This document shows positions 20,301 through 30,214 of a stretch of 64,000 nucleotides of DNA, in pieces (position 1 is the stretch's first letter; each line of letters begins with the position of its first letter). Source of the DNA: Rhynchopus euleeides (lineage: Eukaryota > Euglenozoa > Diplonemea > Diplonemida > Diplonemidae); NCBI GenBank assembly GCA_963210315.1, contig OY723285.1:1860001-1924000 (forward strand), read 5' to 3'. Position numbers and translations under genes: made by a program. The notes beneath the pieces were generated by a model. That model did not search any database, had not been told where the DNA came from, and saw only the letters and a program-made list of their open reading frames with translations.

Positions 20301-22852
20301 TCGTTGAGTACCACCGCGAGGTTGTCCAGCATCGGCGCAGGCAGCGCCTTCAGCTCCTCGGCGTGCCACCCATCCAGGCCGGCCGCCTTCCCCCCCGCGG
20401 TCCTCGTCAGCGCCGCCCGCAGCATGTCCCCCGTCAGTGGGTCTAGCACCAGTGGGACCACCTGGATGTGGTGCTCGTACCTCCTGCGGAAGTCGCTCCA
20501 GCTCGGGCAACTAGCCATATGCTTCTGCATGATGGGGAGCCAGGCCCCGCGAACCTCCGCGTCCATGCTTTGACGCTCGGCGGTGTCCCCACCCTCGGTC
20601 CGCATGATGGCTTCCCGTCGCGGCTGGCCCCTTAACATCCTGTAGACCTGCCCCCTTTCCCTGTGCCAGGTGTCCCGCAGACGTCGGTGCTGTCTGACCC
20701 TGCGCTCACTGTCTATCAGCGCTCGTTCATCCGCAATCCGCTTGTCCACATCCTCGAGTAATCTGTCCACTTCCCTCACCGAAGGCGTCTCACTCAGCCC
20801 CTCCTCCCGCGCACGACACGCCTCCCACAGCCTCTGCACTCGCACCGGGATTTGACCCCCTTCCCGCAGCCGGCGTTGGGCATCTCGCAGTTGTCGATCT
20901 TCTTTCAGCAGCCTGTGCATCTGGACCGTCACTGCCCCTTGCTCGCTCCAGTGCTCCCGGGCGCACAACCACTGCTGCTGCATCCGCGGCGATTGTCCCT
21001 TCCCAACCCAGGCCCGGTCCGCCGCGTCCACAGCGTGATGGCCTGCTAGTTGGGCCGCCGCGTCCCGGCACCAACCGTCCCACATGCCCTGCAGGTCTCC
21101 CACCCCAGTGCCGCTCCAGATCTCTCGACGCCTGGCGCACGCCTCTGCCGCCGCCGTCCTCGCTCGCTCCCGCTCCTCCTGTGACATCTTTGCGCGCAGC
21201 TCCCCCCTCGGCGCACCGCTGAGGCGTGTTACCCGCTGTCGATACGCCGGAAGATGTAGCACCGTGTCCACCGCCCGGTGTGTCGCGATGCAGACCTCCG
21301 TCGCGTCGCATTCCGTCAACCCGCAAACGGCCACCTTGTTCGCGAACACCGCGTCTATGCGGCTCCCGCCCTTCCCGGCCGTGACCGTGTTGGTCGGGCT
21401 CCGCCCCGCACGCCGTGCCTGCTCGTCCACACAGTCAAACCACTGCCCGCTCGCAACGTGCGCCGCGATCGCCGAGGAGTGCGAAGGGTCCGGGAAGGTG
21501 TTGAAGTCCCCCATGACCAGCACCGGCACGTCCCCCAGAGCCGAAGCCTCGTGGAGCACCTTCACGAGAAACTGCTCCCTCTCATCCTCCTGCTGCGCTC
21601 CCTGACCCACCGGCGCGTACACCACCACGATATGCAGGAAATGGGCGCCCTTTCCGTACGCCAGTTTTGCGTGGAGGTATCTGCACGTCTGCCACAGCCC
21701 CTTCGCTGCCTTCGTCGTCGGCTGTACCAGAGCACACGGTATTCCACTCCTGACCAGCAGCCCGACTCCGAGGTGCTCCCCACCCGCTTCGGTCCGCGCC
21801 GCTGGCATTAGTTGAACAGCCGACCCCCAGAGCGCCGTCCATCCCGCGGCCCGCAGCTTCGTCGTTTGCTCCCTCTGGGCCTTCTCCGTCAGCCTCGTCT
21901 CCTGCAGCGCAGTGACGTCCACCTGCCAGCTCGCCACCTCCTCCTGCCTCCGGTGCATGGAGGTGACGTTGGCCGTGCGCAGCTGCAGTGTGTCCTGCCT
22001 CCACCGCGCCCGCCTGCCGCTGGGCCGTGACACCGGGGCCCGCTCCTGCCCCCTGCCTGTCCCTGGGACTGCCACCCCTCCTCTGGCTCCGCCGTGCACC
22101 CTCTCCAGCTCGACAAGCCGCACCTTGTCCTCCTTCGCTGCACGCCTCTCTTGGAGCAGCTGCATCGTCCGGAGAGGGAGGTGCACCACGTCGTAGTGCT
22201 CCGGCCGATACGCAAGGACCGCCTGCCTACTTGCCCCCTCCGGACCGTAGGCCATGACGTAGTCCCGCTGCCTCGCATTCAGGACCCATACCGTGGCCCC
22301 CAGCGCCTCCGCAAGTGCTGCCAGCGTCAGCTCATCACCGTACTCCCTGTCCACAGCCGCCTTCGCCTTGTATGCCGCCCACTCTTCCTCCGATCCATCA
22401 AACGACAGGCGATACCCCGGTTCGCTCCCCAGCGTCATCGCCATGGCCGCCCGTGCGCTCGCCGCCGTGCCTCCGCACTGCAACGCCACCGCCGCGAATT
22501 GGCAGTTGCCATCCCCGGCCACTCCGGTCCTCCGACCCAGCATCCCCTTCACGGCTTCGTCCAGCCACTCTTCATCCCGCACCACTCCCTCAGGGCACAG
22601 CAGCTCGCCGTCGTCACCACCGCCACGCAGCCACCCCTGTCGCGGACCACTGTCCGTCTCTCTATCGGCGAACCGCAGTCCGCTCGTTCCCAGCTGCGGG
22701 CCGCGGCCCGACTTCACGTCGGCGGACCTGGGTCCGCCTGTTCTATGCCCCGGACCGCGGTCCGCAGGCCCCGTTTCGCCCTGTGTCCATCTGACATCAA
22801 CACAGCCAGCGTCTATGTCCTCCCCCCTGCTGAAAGGGGGGGTCCCCACCAT
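17318..22852 (-). CDS. Retrotransposon ORF2: OTU - APE endonuclease - reverse transcriptase - zinc knuckle - RNase H
   Basis: A 1844-residue polyprotein from the ATG at 22852, which lies 26 bp after the ORF1 stop. The frame is open for another 909 bp upstream, but that part overlaps ORF1 and reads as its shadow. Domains (residues approximate): OTU-like cysteine protease 110-225 with GDGNCQF (Cys) and EHYDV (His); APE-type endonuclease 290-540 with LQET, VMGDFNT, SRIDAVF and ATHRAVD; reverse transcriptase 800-1100 with DGWHAEEL, YGFRKGRGTLHAYM, ILQGCALS and catalytic YADDT near 1040; CxxC...H...C knuckle near 1377; RNase H 1685-1820 with FFDGS, VAEYTGLL, YGDSSLV and NKQADRL. All key acidic residues are present, so the enzyme looks functional. 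The layout fits non-LTR elements that nick target DNA and prime reverse transcription there. No poly(A) tract or target duplication is visible at the 3' end. Confidence 0.9.
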   Translation of the reverse strand: MVGTPPFSRGEDIDAGCVDVRWTQGETGPADRGPGHRTGGPRSADVKSGRGPQLGTSGLRFADRETDSGPRQGWLRGGGDDGELLCPEGVVRDEEWLDEAVKGMLGRRTGVAGDGNCQFAAVALQCGGTAASARAAMAMTLGSEPGYRLSFDGSEEEWAAYKAKAAVDREYGDELTLAALAEALGATVWVLNARQRDYVMAYGPEGASRQAVLAYRPEHYDVVHLPLRTMQLLQERRAAKEDKVRLVELERVHGGARGGVAVPGTGRGQERAPVSRPSGRRARWRQDTLQLRTANVTSMHRRQEEVASWQVDVTALQETRLTEKAQREQTTKLRAAGWTALWGSAVQLMPAARTEAGGEHLGVGLLVRSGIPCALVQPTTKAAKGLWQTCRYLHAKLAYGKGAHFLHIVVVYAPVGQGAQQEDEREQFLVKVLHEASALGDVPVLVMGDFNTFPDPSHSSAIAAHVASGQWFDCVDEQARRAGRSPTNTVTAGKGGSRIDAVFANKVAVCGLTECDATEVCIATHRAVDTVLHLPAYRQRVTRLSGAPRGELRAKMSQEERERARTAAAEACARRREIWSGTGVGDLQGMWDGWCRDAAAQLAGHHAVDAADRAWVGKGQSPRMQQQWLCAREHWSEQGAVTVQMHRLLKEDRQLRDAQRRLREGGQIPVRVQRLWEACRAREEGLSETPSVREVDRLLEDVDKRIADERALIDSERRVRQHRRLRDTWHRERGQVYRMLRGQPRREAIMRTEGGDTAERQSMDAEVRGAWLPIMQKHMASCPSWSDFRRRYEHHIQVVPLVLDPLTGDMLRAALTRTAGGKAAGLDGWHAEELKALPAPMLDNLAVVLNEVETSGVWPEALMQATISMIPKVEDPSPLQHRPITVMSAVYRLWAKTRMVDMLEWQESWATPNMYGFRKGRGTLHAYMHTALLIERAVLTGQHLRGALLDIKKCFDTVPWDIAFSLLERMGLDQRVIRPMRAMYRGLRRRFRIHGSVGEEFQAANGILQGCALSVVVLNALMSVWDRAVTAGTNCTTGVYADDTKILSRTLDDLKRALEISQEFSDATSMEYGDKGVCFSTNREQKLDLQVGGHKLVQAIGSFGDLQAPISLKATPKRGGPLDDRILKELQILRRLQHLNLSYDAKVQVIATRYMPSATYGIHVARPLVGSMQSLHRGVLRALWGSRRTRRCQELALVLLAPQHRVDPSSYSAYQRVLAFNTVINTDGTGRMGDLVKEVWRLRQNPPRAGQPKTPGPMGLLRDDVATLGWSWSTQQEIVLPSGEAWGLDAPDRGALQHALREAMRAGKYAAIERQGRDDTQGIGRGVEYKLTAKILQDEPGAYRTGIMRSILVGDQVTQERKSREGGKPEERESPTCKLCGQADEDHQHMWWGCPETQSVRDMEEYAALVAADRTSWPECLRRNGLLPTGFRMMATMSNKSALSALLRMYAEIILRRKQLLGAQTGESTAVKSDTAYPWNWAPGAPHTKYDDVIPRGPPPKSWNLGPTTYAALRGWLGALVWPDMRHNARRTVSYSELAMDFEAYTGDRLRQYTGRGQPNTEATTMRQKAGAISACLRAVQKVAGPYVFSGKVIEHCPALRSFYGDNTTGLTYRPILAAQSVVEDALRELAERVTTHVGSWTTMQVPQYTNQDSRPGRLRKYEEEAAADQARAKQEDLLPVDTETNVFFDGSMRAESARAKRRAGTGVGAVQYGPGKKRRWDLCERLPDADTINVAEYTGLLRCLQRLLAIQFTGTARVYGDSSLVISQANRDIACKAPELIPLRDEAVSLLVRLRGSGAEVSLRHVLRHYNKQADRLANKAVEELDIGQSRVTLGKGEPEAPR

Positions 22853-22878
22853 TGCGGAGTGTCGCCCCGTCTCCGTTC

Positions 22879-23225
22879 TCACCGCCCGCTCCCCCTGCGG
22901 TCCCTCCCTGCACCTGCCGCCTCCGACTCTTTGTCCTGCAGAAGTCGAAGGATCTGCTCCTGCATTTCCTGCATGGCGGCCTGCCCCGTGCGTAGATCCC
23001 GGATCTCCCCCGCTTGCGCCTGTTGCAACATATCCAGCTGGCGCGGGACGCCGGCCAGCTCCTCGCACGCTTTTTCCACATTGTCGAACTGCACCGCCGT
23101 CTCCCGGACGTGACCCGTCATGTCCTCCGAGAGCGTCTCCACGCGCGCCGCGAGCGTCTCCACCATCCGCATTTGTTTCTCCAGCTGGTCCTCCATCTCC
23201 TGCTTCCACCGTTGTTGCTGCTGTT

Positions 23226-23257
<32 letters not shown>

Positions 23258-24897
23258 CCGCCTCCCCTGTGTTGGTGACCCATGTCCTGCTGTTGCCGTT
23301 GTTGCTGCTGCTGCTGCCCCAGATGTTGATGCTCCCGCGGGGCCCGACTGGCTGGGGCCGTCCATCCACCTGACCGCTGCACTGCTACGGCCGGATCTGT
23401 CCTCTGCTGTTTGGTTGGCGGCGCTGACGCCGCCCTCCTTCCACCCCGCCTCGCCCTCTTGCCGGACGGCGGCTCGACCTGCATCACCGCCAGGCCCCCC
23501 AACGCCCACTTCGGTGGGTCCTCGGCTGCCTCCACCCGCCATATGCCCCTGTACGCATGTTTGGCGGTTGCGGTCCAACCGAGCTGCCCCTGCAGCTGCA
23601 TTTCCAGCTCCCCCGCGCGCGCTCCTCGCGCCCCCGACACCGTGTACATCCTGCCTCGAATCATCGCCCCGAGAGCATGCCTCGCCTGCGCACCCTTTCC
23701 CGCCGCCACCCTGACCCCCTTCCTCTGCGCCTCGGGGTGCCAGGCGACGCCCATCCACCATGCGGCCTGTCTGTGTTGTGCCAGGTCCTTCTCCGCCTCC
23801 GGTGCCGACAACCAGAGCACTTCCACCCCGTTGTCCCTGGTTGGGTGTCGACGCACGTACACCCCTCCCTCCCCGCTGGCCCTCAGGACCTCGTCCACCC
23901 TCGCCGCCGCCACCAATCCTGTGGCCCGCCAGGCGTCACCCCCTCTGGATGTCGCCACCCGCTGAAGTCCCCTCTGGGCGGCCCACGCCTTCAGGGCCTC
24001 TTCCGAGCCCGTCGTCGCGCACGTCGTCAGCACCAGCTCCTCCGTGGGGCACGTCCCGCTGCCCGTCTCCTTTGGCCGCGCCGCTCCCGTCACCCACATC
24101 TCGCGCAGCGTGACCCCTTGCGCCCGACCCTGCCCCTGCAGCCTGATCTTCGTTCGTTCCGCTGCGCACCCCGGGAGCGGGTCCTCCGAGCAGAACGTCC
24201 GCGCCGCTCCCCGCCTGCCCGCTGCCTCCGCTTCCCGACCCCTCGGCACCAGAGACACCCCGTCCGACACCTGGCTGTCCCAGGGCACCACTGCCTCCGC
24301 CCAGTCCTCCTGCCGGATCGCCCAGTCCACCCGTGGCCGCTGCACACGTCCGGTGTCCGTCGTCTTCGGCACGGGAACCTTCACCAGGTCCTCCGCCGCC
24401 TCCGATTCCACCGGGACGACGTCCGCCATCCCATCCCCGTCCGTGCCAGCAGTGCTGCGCGTTATCACCGTGGCATAATGCGCGCCCCCCACGTATGCGA
24501 GCCGCACCGTGTCCGTACCGTAGTCCACGCCCCGCTTCTGTTTCCTAAGCCCCGACTCCCGCATCTGATATATCTCGGCTGAGCGCTCAATGCCCCGCAG
24601 CAGTGCGTCTAGCTGGACTGCGTCACCCCATGTCCCCTCCTTGGCCACCAGCGCGCAGTACTGGGAAAAATCCCCTTCCACTAACCCTGCGTAGTGTCCA
24701 GCCTCCGCGCGGAGTGTGCGCACCGCCATGGCCCTGTACGCCGCGTGCCCATGCGGGGTCCCGTGCAACGCTTTGCATACTGCACGGTACATGCAGTTGC
24801 CGTCGGGCGTGGCGTCCCGGACCGTCAGTCCGGCGGGGCTCAGCTCGCGCCGGATCGCTGCCAACTGGGGCCCTACGCCGTCCCCTCCCCCGCACAT
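22879..24897 (-). CDS. Retrotransposon ORF1 with OTU domain, polyglutamine and coiled coil
   Basis: 672 residues from the first ATG at 24897; the frame is open to a GTG at 24993 and beyond without another ATG. An OTU-like cysteine protease lies near 20-140, with TPDGNCMYRA (Cys) and GGAHYATVI (His). A middle region of about 300 residues is unrecognised. Then a Gln-rich block includes a run of about 15 Gln, coded by CAG/CAA at about 23205-23330. A coiled coil (MEDQLEKQMRMVETLAARVE onward, with heptad spacing) follows to the C-terminus. A coiled coil before ORF2 recalls the oligomerising ORF1 proteins of non-LTR elements. The OTU may act on ubiquitin-like conjugates or on the element's own proteins; that is inference. 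Confidence 0.8.
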
Positions 24898-25265
24898 CGT
24901 CGCGCCACCAGCGCGCGCCCCCACGAACCCGCAGGCCTCCGCCGCGGCCTCCACCAGCAGCGCCCCGAAGCGTCCCAGCGACGGGGGAGACACGATCGCG
25001 ACAAGCCTGCCACGATGTCCCCAATAATGTCCGATAATGCCCGATAATGTCCGATTCGGATCCGATAATTTGGGATTTTCCCCGAAAATCCGATAATGCC
25101 CGATAACCGATTCGGATGCACTGTATGCCTAGGGGGGGGGGGGGGCGGGGGTACTACTGCAAAGGGCGTCTCCGTTTCATCCCCACAACACCCCGCAACG
25201 TATTACTCCGCCAGCAGCACCGCCCCCCCCCACCTCCACACACACACACACACAGGGGGCTGTGG

Positions 25266-26960
25266 ATGCTCTCTGCGAAGAAGAGCGAGAAGAACGCCAT
25301 CACCAAGTCGGGGTTTGGAAAGTGTGGAGACCGGTGGCACCGCATCACCGCGCTGCTCATCGAGGAGGATGTGCTGGTGAGATGCCTGCTGCAGGGCGAC
25401 GGGGAGGGGGAACCCGACGAAGGCCGGCAGGCCGAGATGGCGAAAAAGCTGCGCGAGAAGCTGAGCTGCGGCATCCTCCAGTGCACAGACATCACTGTCG
25501 CATGCGAGGGCAGCCGCTCCAAGCCTGCTGACGATGCGACTGTGCAGGATGTTCCCGAAAAGTCGCGGGTGCGTCACTTGTCTGGGGCAAAGCTGACATA
25601 CGAATCCCTCAGGCAATACGTTCCTGACGTGCAGCTTGACTCCGAAGAGCTGTGGGGTATTGTTGAGCGCCGCATGGTCCCCATCAACGAGCTGTGGTCC
25701 CGCTCCGGGGATCCGCTGAAATACCACCGCTCTATCACAGACATGGCGAAGCTCTGCGAGGAGGTGCGCGCCAAGATGATCAACATGGCGGACAGTGAAG
25801 GGGGGAGCGTCATATACTTCAGCCACACGGTGCACGTCATGTTTGACTACCTCACACACCGCGCGCTCCTCCTACGCCCGAGGAACGATCCGGACCTGAT
25901 GCGAGCGGAGTTCCGCAGCGTGCCCGGGGGTGACATGCGGGCCGCACGCGGGACTCTGATGAAGAAGGCACGTGCCCTCGCTATGGAGATCGACAAACGG
26001 CTCGACCCCAAGGCGCGCACCCGGTTGAGCCAGCATAAAAAGCTCGACCAATACCTGTATTCGGCTCACAAGACACCGTATGACACAGACCTGTATGCCA
26101 AGGGCATATGCTCCAAAGGGGACCAGTGCGTTTACTATTCGAGCAACCCCTCACCGCATCGGGAGAAGCTTCGCCTGCTGAAGAGCACCATGCACTGCCT
26201 GCACTGCTGCAAGATCCCCGACGCCGACCTCGAGGTGTGGGAGAATACAGCGGAGATGGCGGAGCTGTCGGCGGCTGAGCCGGAGCTCGTTACCCAGCGC
26301 CTTGCAAAGGTGGATCTCAAAGGGTCGGAAAACGGGCACTTCAAGCTGGGGAAGAAGTTCCGCGCGGGGGAGCGCGGGGAGTACTGGAGTGTCGCCCTGG
26401 TGGCGGAAAACAACGCGCGGACCATCACGGATCGGGAGGGGAAGGTGATTAAAGTGAAGGCCTCGTATGACATCCCCACGCTGAAGATGCGCAACGCGGG
26501 GCTGGCTCCGAACGTGCAGAAGGAAGGGATCTGCTTCACCTGCATCACACAGCTGCTGGTGGAGGAGGACGTTGCGGAGCGTGTGGATGAGATGGAAGGC
26601 ATCGAGGCGATCCCCGAGCCGTCGAAGGAGGTTGCGGCAAAGACGCTTCTGGAGCTCTACCCCAATCCGGTGGCGCGGTTGTTGCAAGCTGAGGATCTCC
26701 TGAAGGGCTGCAACGCGGACAGGGACAGCTTCCACCTCAGAGAGGAGTTCATCATCGGCGAGGTCACCAAGCTGGAGGAGAGCCACCGAGAAGCAGACGC
26801 GAAGCGTCTGACGGAGGCGATGTGGGTTCTGCGTGAATACCGCAACGAGCCCGAGGTGTACGCTGGGGCGCCCCCCCCGGCTGGGAGCCAGGACATCCTG
26901 AATTCATTCAACGGCATCCCGATCAAGATGAAGAAGAAGAAGGGTGGGAAGAAGAGGTAG
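25266..26960 (+). CDS. Hypothetical protein, 564 residues, basic C-terminus
   Basis: I start at the ATG in CTGTGGATGCTC (25266). The frame is open to 25116, but that part runs into the end of the neighbouring TIR element and an (AC)n tract. The AC tract before the start ends in ACAGG, so an upstream exon is possible. The protein is soluble-looking and charged. A Cys cluster (CSKGDQC near 280, HCLHCC near 310) and a later CFTC could bind zinc. Middle phrases such as VIYFSHTVHVMFDYLTHRALLLR are hydrophobic but too short for a membrane segment. The end is MKKKKGGKKR, a likely nuclear or RNA-binding tail. Family not recognised. The 10.3-kb element ends only 137 bp upstream and may have displaced its promoter. 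Confidence 0.7.
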   Translation: MLSAKKSEKNAITKSGFGKCGDRWHRITALLIEEDVLVRCLLQGDGEGEPDEGRQAEMAKKLREKLSCGILQCTDITVACEGSRSKPADDATVQDVPEKSRVRHLSGAKLTYESLRQYVPDVQLDSEELWGIVERRMVPINELWSRSGDPLKYHRSITDMAKLCEEVRAKMINMADSEGGSVIYFSHTVHVMFDYLTHRALLLRPRNDPDLMRAEFRSVPGGDMRAARGTLMKKARALAMEIDKRLDPKARTRLSQHKKLDQYLYSAHKTPYDTDLYAKGICSKGDQCVYYSSNPSPHREKLRLLKSTMHCLHCCKIPDADLEVWENTAEMAELSAAEPELVTQRLAKVDLKGSENGHFKLGKKFRAGERGEYWSVALVAENNARTITDREGKVIKVKASYDIPTLKMRNAGLAPNVQKEGICFTCITQLLVEEDVAERVDEMEGIEAIPEPSKEVAAKTLLELYPNPVARLLQAEDLLKGCNADRDSFHLREEFIIGEVTKLEESHREADAKRLTEAMWVLREYRNEPEVYAGAPPPAGSQDILNSFNGIPIKMKKKKGGKKR

Positions 26961-27938
26961 TCTGGAGAAGAGGTGTCGCTTTTTTGTGATGCATTTTATG
27001 CAACACAAGGGCCGTTATCCTGTTCAGAAGGGATTCGTAGGGGGGGGAGGGGGTACAACACTCCGCCTGTATGCACGGCGACCGAGTCAGGGTTTTGACC
27101 AGGTGGTTGGCCTATATTAGCCAGGTCACTGACGAGGCCCTTTCTTGACCAGGGGCAGGCCAGTTCAAAGCCCTGACTCAGTCACCGTGTATGGGCTAGC
27201 ATCAGCCTTGCCTCTGCTGGCATCCCAACAGGGCTCGCGTCGGGTGTCAAAAAATAGCAGGCAGCGCTTTGGGGCGACAAAAAAGAAACAAACCTCCTCC
27301 CGTCAAAAACCTTGCGTCTGCGAATCAGTAAGGGAAGAGGGCAGAGCCACGCGGGTATCCGCCGATCGCGAGAACACCCAAAAAAAAGTATCGCGGGGGG
27401 GGGCAGTGCCTTCATTTGTTCCAACAAAAAAAACAACTTGCCGAAAGCGTGACGCCACCCTTCCCCCTTCTCACATGCTTCACGCTTTTTCTCAGATCGT
27501 TTTATCGATCCCAGGTGGGGGGGCCGGGGGTGGTGGGGATGGGGGGGGGAGAGGAGCACCGCTTTTGGAAAACCGGCCGTATGATCGGGTAGAGGAGGGG
27601 TGGCCTGGAGGGGCCCTGTGGATCACACCTCCTTGCAGTGAGCGGTCCGGGGTTCGAACCCTGAATATGTTCGGTATTATCGGAGTATGCTGGAGATAGG
27701 CTGCCGCCCCAGCCACCCACCCAAACACCCGCCCAAACCCTCCTGCATTGTCAAGTGGTGGCACCGCTTTGAAGCAGCCTGTCTTTGTCCCCATCCCACC
27801 ACCGCACACCGCACACACTGCCACACCCTCCAGCAAGCCTGCAAACCCACATACTGGTGGTGTGACTTCCTCTGCCCAAGCCTGGTCAGGCCACTCCCCG
27901 CTCCCAGTCGCCCCCCTCCGTGAGCGTGCAAGGCAAAC
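26961..27938. other. Intergenic, no gene seen
   Basis: It holds an imperfect hairpin (GAGTCAGGG at 27084-27092 with CCCTGACTC at 27173-27181), a segment shared with 11473-11502 (27351-27379), a fragment of the GATAGCAGGCAGCGCTTTGG repeat (27254-27273) and a GGTTCGAACCC box at 27651-27661. Confidence 0.4.
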
Positions 27939-29175
27939 ATGGACGTGACTGTGCGTCACAGCGGGACTGGTGACAGCTGTGTCGTCGGTGTTCCGGAAGG
28001 CGGGACCGTGGTCGGGCTGAAGGCGGATGCGCTCAATGAGATGTTCCCGGGTTCTATCAACGCAGTCCGTGAGGCTGAAAATGTCGCAGCACACATCGAA
28101 GGGTGTGAGGAGGAGCTGGACGATGCAGAGCGCGTTGCCGACACGGGTCTGGAGGACGGGGGTGCTGTCCAGCTCGTTCCACGCTGGCCCAACGTCAAGG
28201 CTCCCGCAGTCTACTCATCGACCCATCGCAGCGATATTTTCCGCATCACACTGTCGAGGTGTGGGACGCTGTGTGCTGTGGGTTACTACAACAACGGACA
28301 CATCACTGTGTTTGACACCACCACCGCTGCTGTGCTGGCGGACTTAACACACGGCAACGATGTGATTCGTTGCACAGCGTTCTCTGTCTGTAGGACGTGG
28401 TTGGCAACGTGCTCTCGTGACGGCACCATCTGCGTGTGGCTGACATCAACTTGGGAGGAGGTGTGCATGCTGGACCACACCAACACCGTCGTGTTCAGTG
28501 CAGCGTGGACACACTGCGGGCGTCGGGTGTCTGGTGTCCGGTGACAACAAATGCAAAGTGCGTGTGTGGGACTTGAAGGGCACACCGAGCGCCACAGTGC
28601 TGGAGGGTCACAGCCATTCTGTTCGCAGCATTGCTGCGTCGGGCACGAGGATCTTCAGCGGGTCATTTGACAACACCATCCGTGTCTGGGACATCAGCAC
28701 CCTCACACACACACACACCCTGGATGGGCACACTGACGCGGTGAAAGGCATCGCCCTGACTCAAGACGAGCAGCACCTGGTGTCGTCCTCTCGCGAAAAG
28801 TCACTCAAGGTGTGGTGCACAACCTCCCTCAGCTGCCTGCGTACTGTGCAACTGGAATACTCTCCCAACTCGCTTGTTGTGTCACAGCCAGGTGACGTTG
28901 TTGCAGTAAAAAGCTGGGCCAGCACCACACTGTACCGCCTCAGCACAGGTGAGTGTCTGGGGAAGGTGGACTCAGATGATCCTGGTGTTGCACTCAGCCT
29001 CTGCGGGAGGTGGGTCTTCACACCAACGAACGAGAACAATTCTGTCTCTGTGTGTGCTGTGTCTTCCGTCCTCCAAGATCCGAGGAATGCGGCTGTTCTG
29101 GACTCTCTGAGTGACACACCAACATCCAGACAGCGGTCAGCTCGTGTGACAAAGGCGGGATGCACGGTGTGCTGA
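27939..29175 (+). CDS. WD40-repeat protein with N-terminal ubiquitin-like domain, frame interrupted
   Basis: The gene starts at ATG 27939. The first frame covers 201 residues and ends at 28544; the continuation is in the next frame and ends at 29175. The shift lies in about 28515-28545 (a GTGTCTGGTGTCCGG tract), where a WD repeat passes from AWTHCGRR to LVSGDNKCKVRVWD. Residues 1-85 look like a beta-grasp fold (MDVTVRHSGTG... ending DGGAVQLVPRW, like ubiquitin's last strand). At least five WD-type blades follow, for example CSRDGTICVW, KCKVRVWDLK, SGSFDNTIRVWDIS and SSREKSLKVW, with the usual GH and WD spacing. It probably acts as a scaffold. The break may be a real mutation, a base-call error or an unusual decoding event. 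Confidence 0.8.
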
Positions 29176-30214
29176 GTGCGTTCTTACCAGCCACCACACA
29201 CACCTAGCCTCACGGTGCCCGGCTTCCCTGAAATGTCAGGGGATCTGTTTGCGTTCAACTCCCTGAAGTCCTGTTTTCGCCTCGCAAGGCGGGGTCTCGC
29301 TGAAGCCCCTCTTCTTCTGCCCCCCTCTCCACCCACACTGGTGTGCAATGCACACCAGTGTTGAATCGGAGGATTTCTAGCACATCCCCGTTTCTCCCAC
29401 CAGCACCACATCCTGAGCAGAGTTATTCTCTCCTTTCGCTTCCACACCAAGAGCCGCAGTCAACATAGAAACACACTCAGCCATCCTGCAGTCATGTGTG
29501 CCGGCAGCACGACCAGAAGCAGGAGGGTTGGTGTGCTGTGGGATTCGCTTCCTTTCAAGGGGACTGTGTTGGGGCTTCAGGGGAAGGGACACCAAACCCC
29601 GCAGTGCGTGTCGGTCCCACCTTCCCACTGTCTTGATCCCCATCCCCTGATTGCACACTGCACACCGCAAGGGCGTGCGGCAGCCCTTTTGTGCTCGCCT
29701 CCTCCCTCCCACACCTCGTCGTTCTCTTTCCTGCCTGATCGGTCCCGAAGCTGTCTCGACGCCCTGACTTCCCGGGTTGGAGAGGCTCGCGTGAGGGCTG
29801 CGAATGTGCGTGGCAGGGGGCGATCGTCAGTGAGTAAGGGCGTAGGGCGCAAGAGCTGTGGCAACGCGGAGCAATGTGTCCCTTCAGCGCCACCGCGAAC
29901 CCGTAGGTGGCCGTCGGCCACCAACGGGAGGTTTCGCGGGAGGACTGCCGCAGACGAGCGCAAAGTGGACCGTGCCTGGCACCAACGACGTGTGTCCGTG
30001 CCTCGCTCACCGTGCACTGCTCTCGTTCGACTCCCTATCTGCAGCACCAAGTCGTACATCGCCGTACTGGGCTGTGCCAGTCCCCTAACCCCGTCCCCGT
30101 GTCGCAGGGGCAGTGGGTGGCCACAGGGTGGATTCCCTAACACCCCACCCGCGAGGCCGGGTCCAGGAAGTGTCTCCAAAGATTCTGGATTTGAAAAATG
30201 AGCTCACTTTGCTA
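29176..30214. other. Intergenic, no gene seen
   Basis: Frames of 100-235 residues exist in several registers but have no recognisable motif and overlap each other. A short palindrome GGTGGCCGTCGGCCACC lies at about 29906-29922. Confidence 0.35.

Larger units (their letters stand above)
14815..25129. mobile_element. 10.3-kb TIR element carrying a two-ORF retrotransposon
   Basis: Inverted ends GGCATACAGTGCATCCGAAT enclose 10,315 bp and are flanked by TA (14813-14814 and 25130-25131). The first 12 bases are the same as those of the hAT-type element at 1879, but the subterminal repeats differ (TCCGATAAT family: 14833-14907, 17172-17262 and 25020-25110). Contents from left: a 1-kb inserted element (15087-16085), about 1.1 kb without a clear gene, then the minus-strand retroelement ORFs packed between two TCCGATAAT blocks. 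No transposase frame is visible, so it may depend on the hAT-type enzyme. Confidence 0.75.

Noticed and set aside
22853-23761. First 303 codons of the long ORF2 frame as real protein
   Set aside because: They overlap ORF1 in another frame and have the Gly/Arg/Ala bias of a shadow; an ATG follows 26 bp after the ORF1 stop.
27640-27670. GGTTCGAACCC, a perfect B-box, as a tRNA gene
   Set aside because: The T-stem pairs only partly and no acceptor or D arm can be drawn from the flanks.
29494-30201. 235-codon plus-strand frame
   Set aside because: Composition is Arg/Ser/Pro noise and overlapping minus frames are as long.
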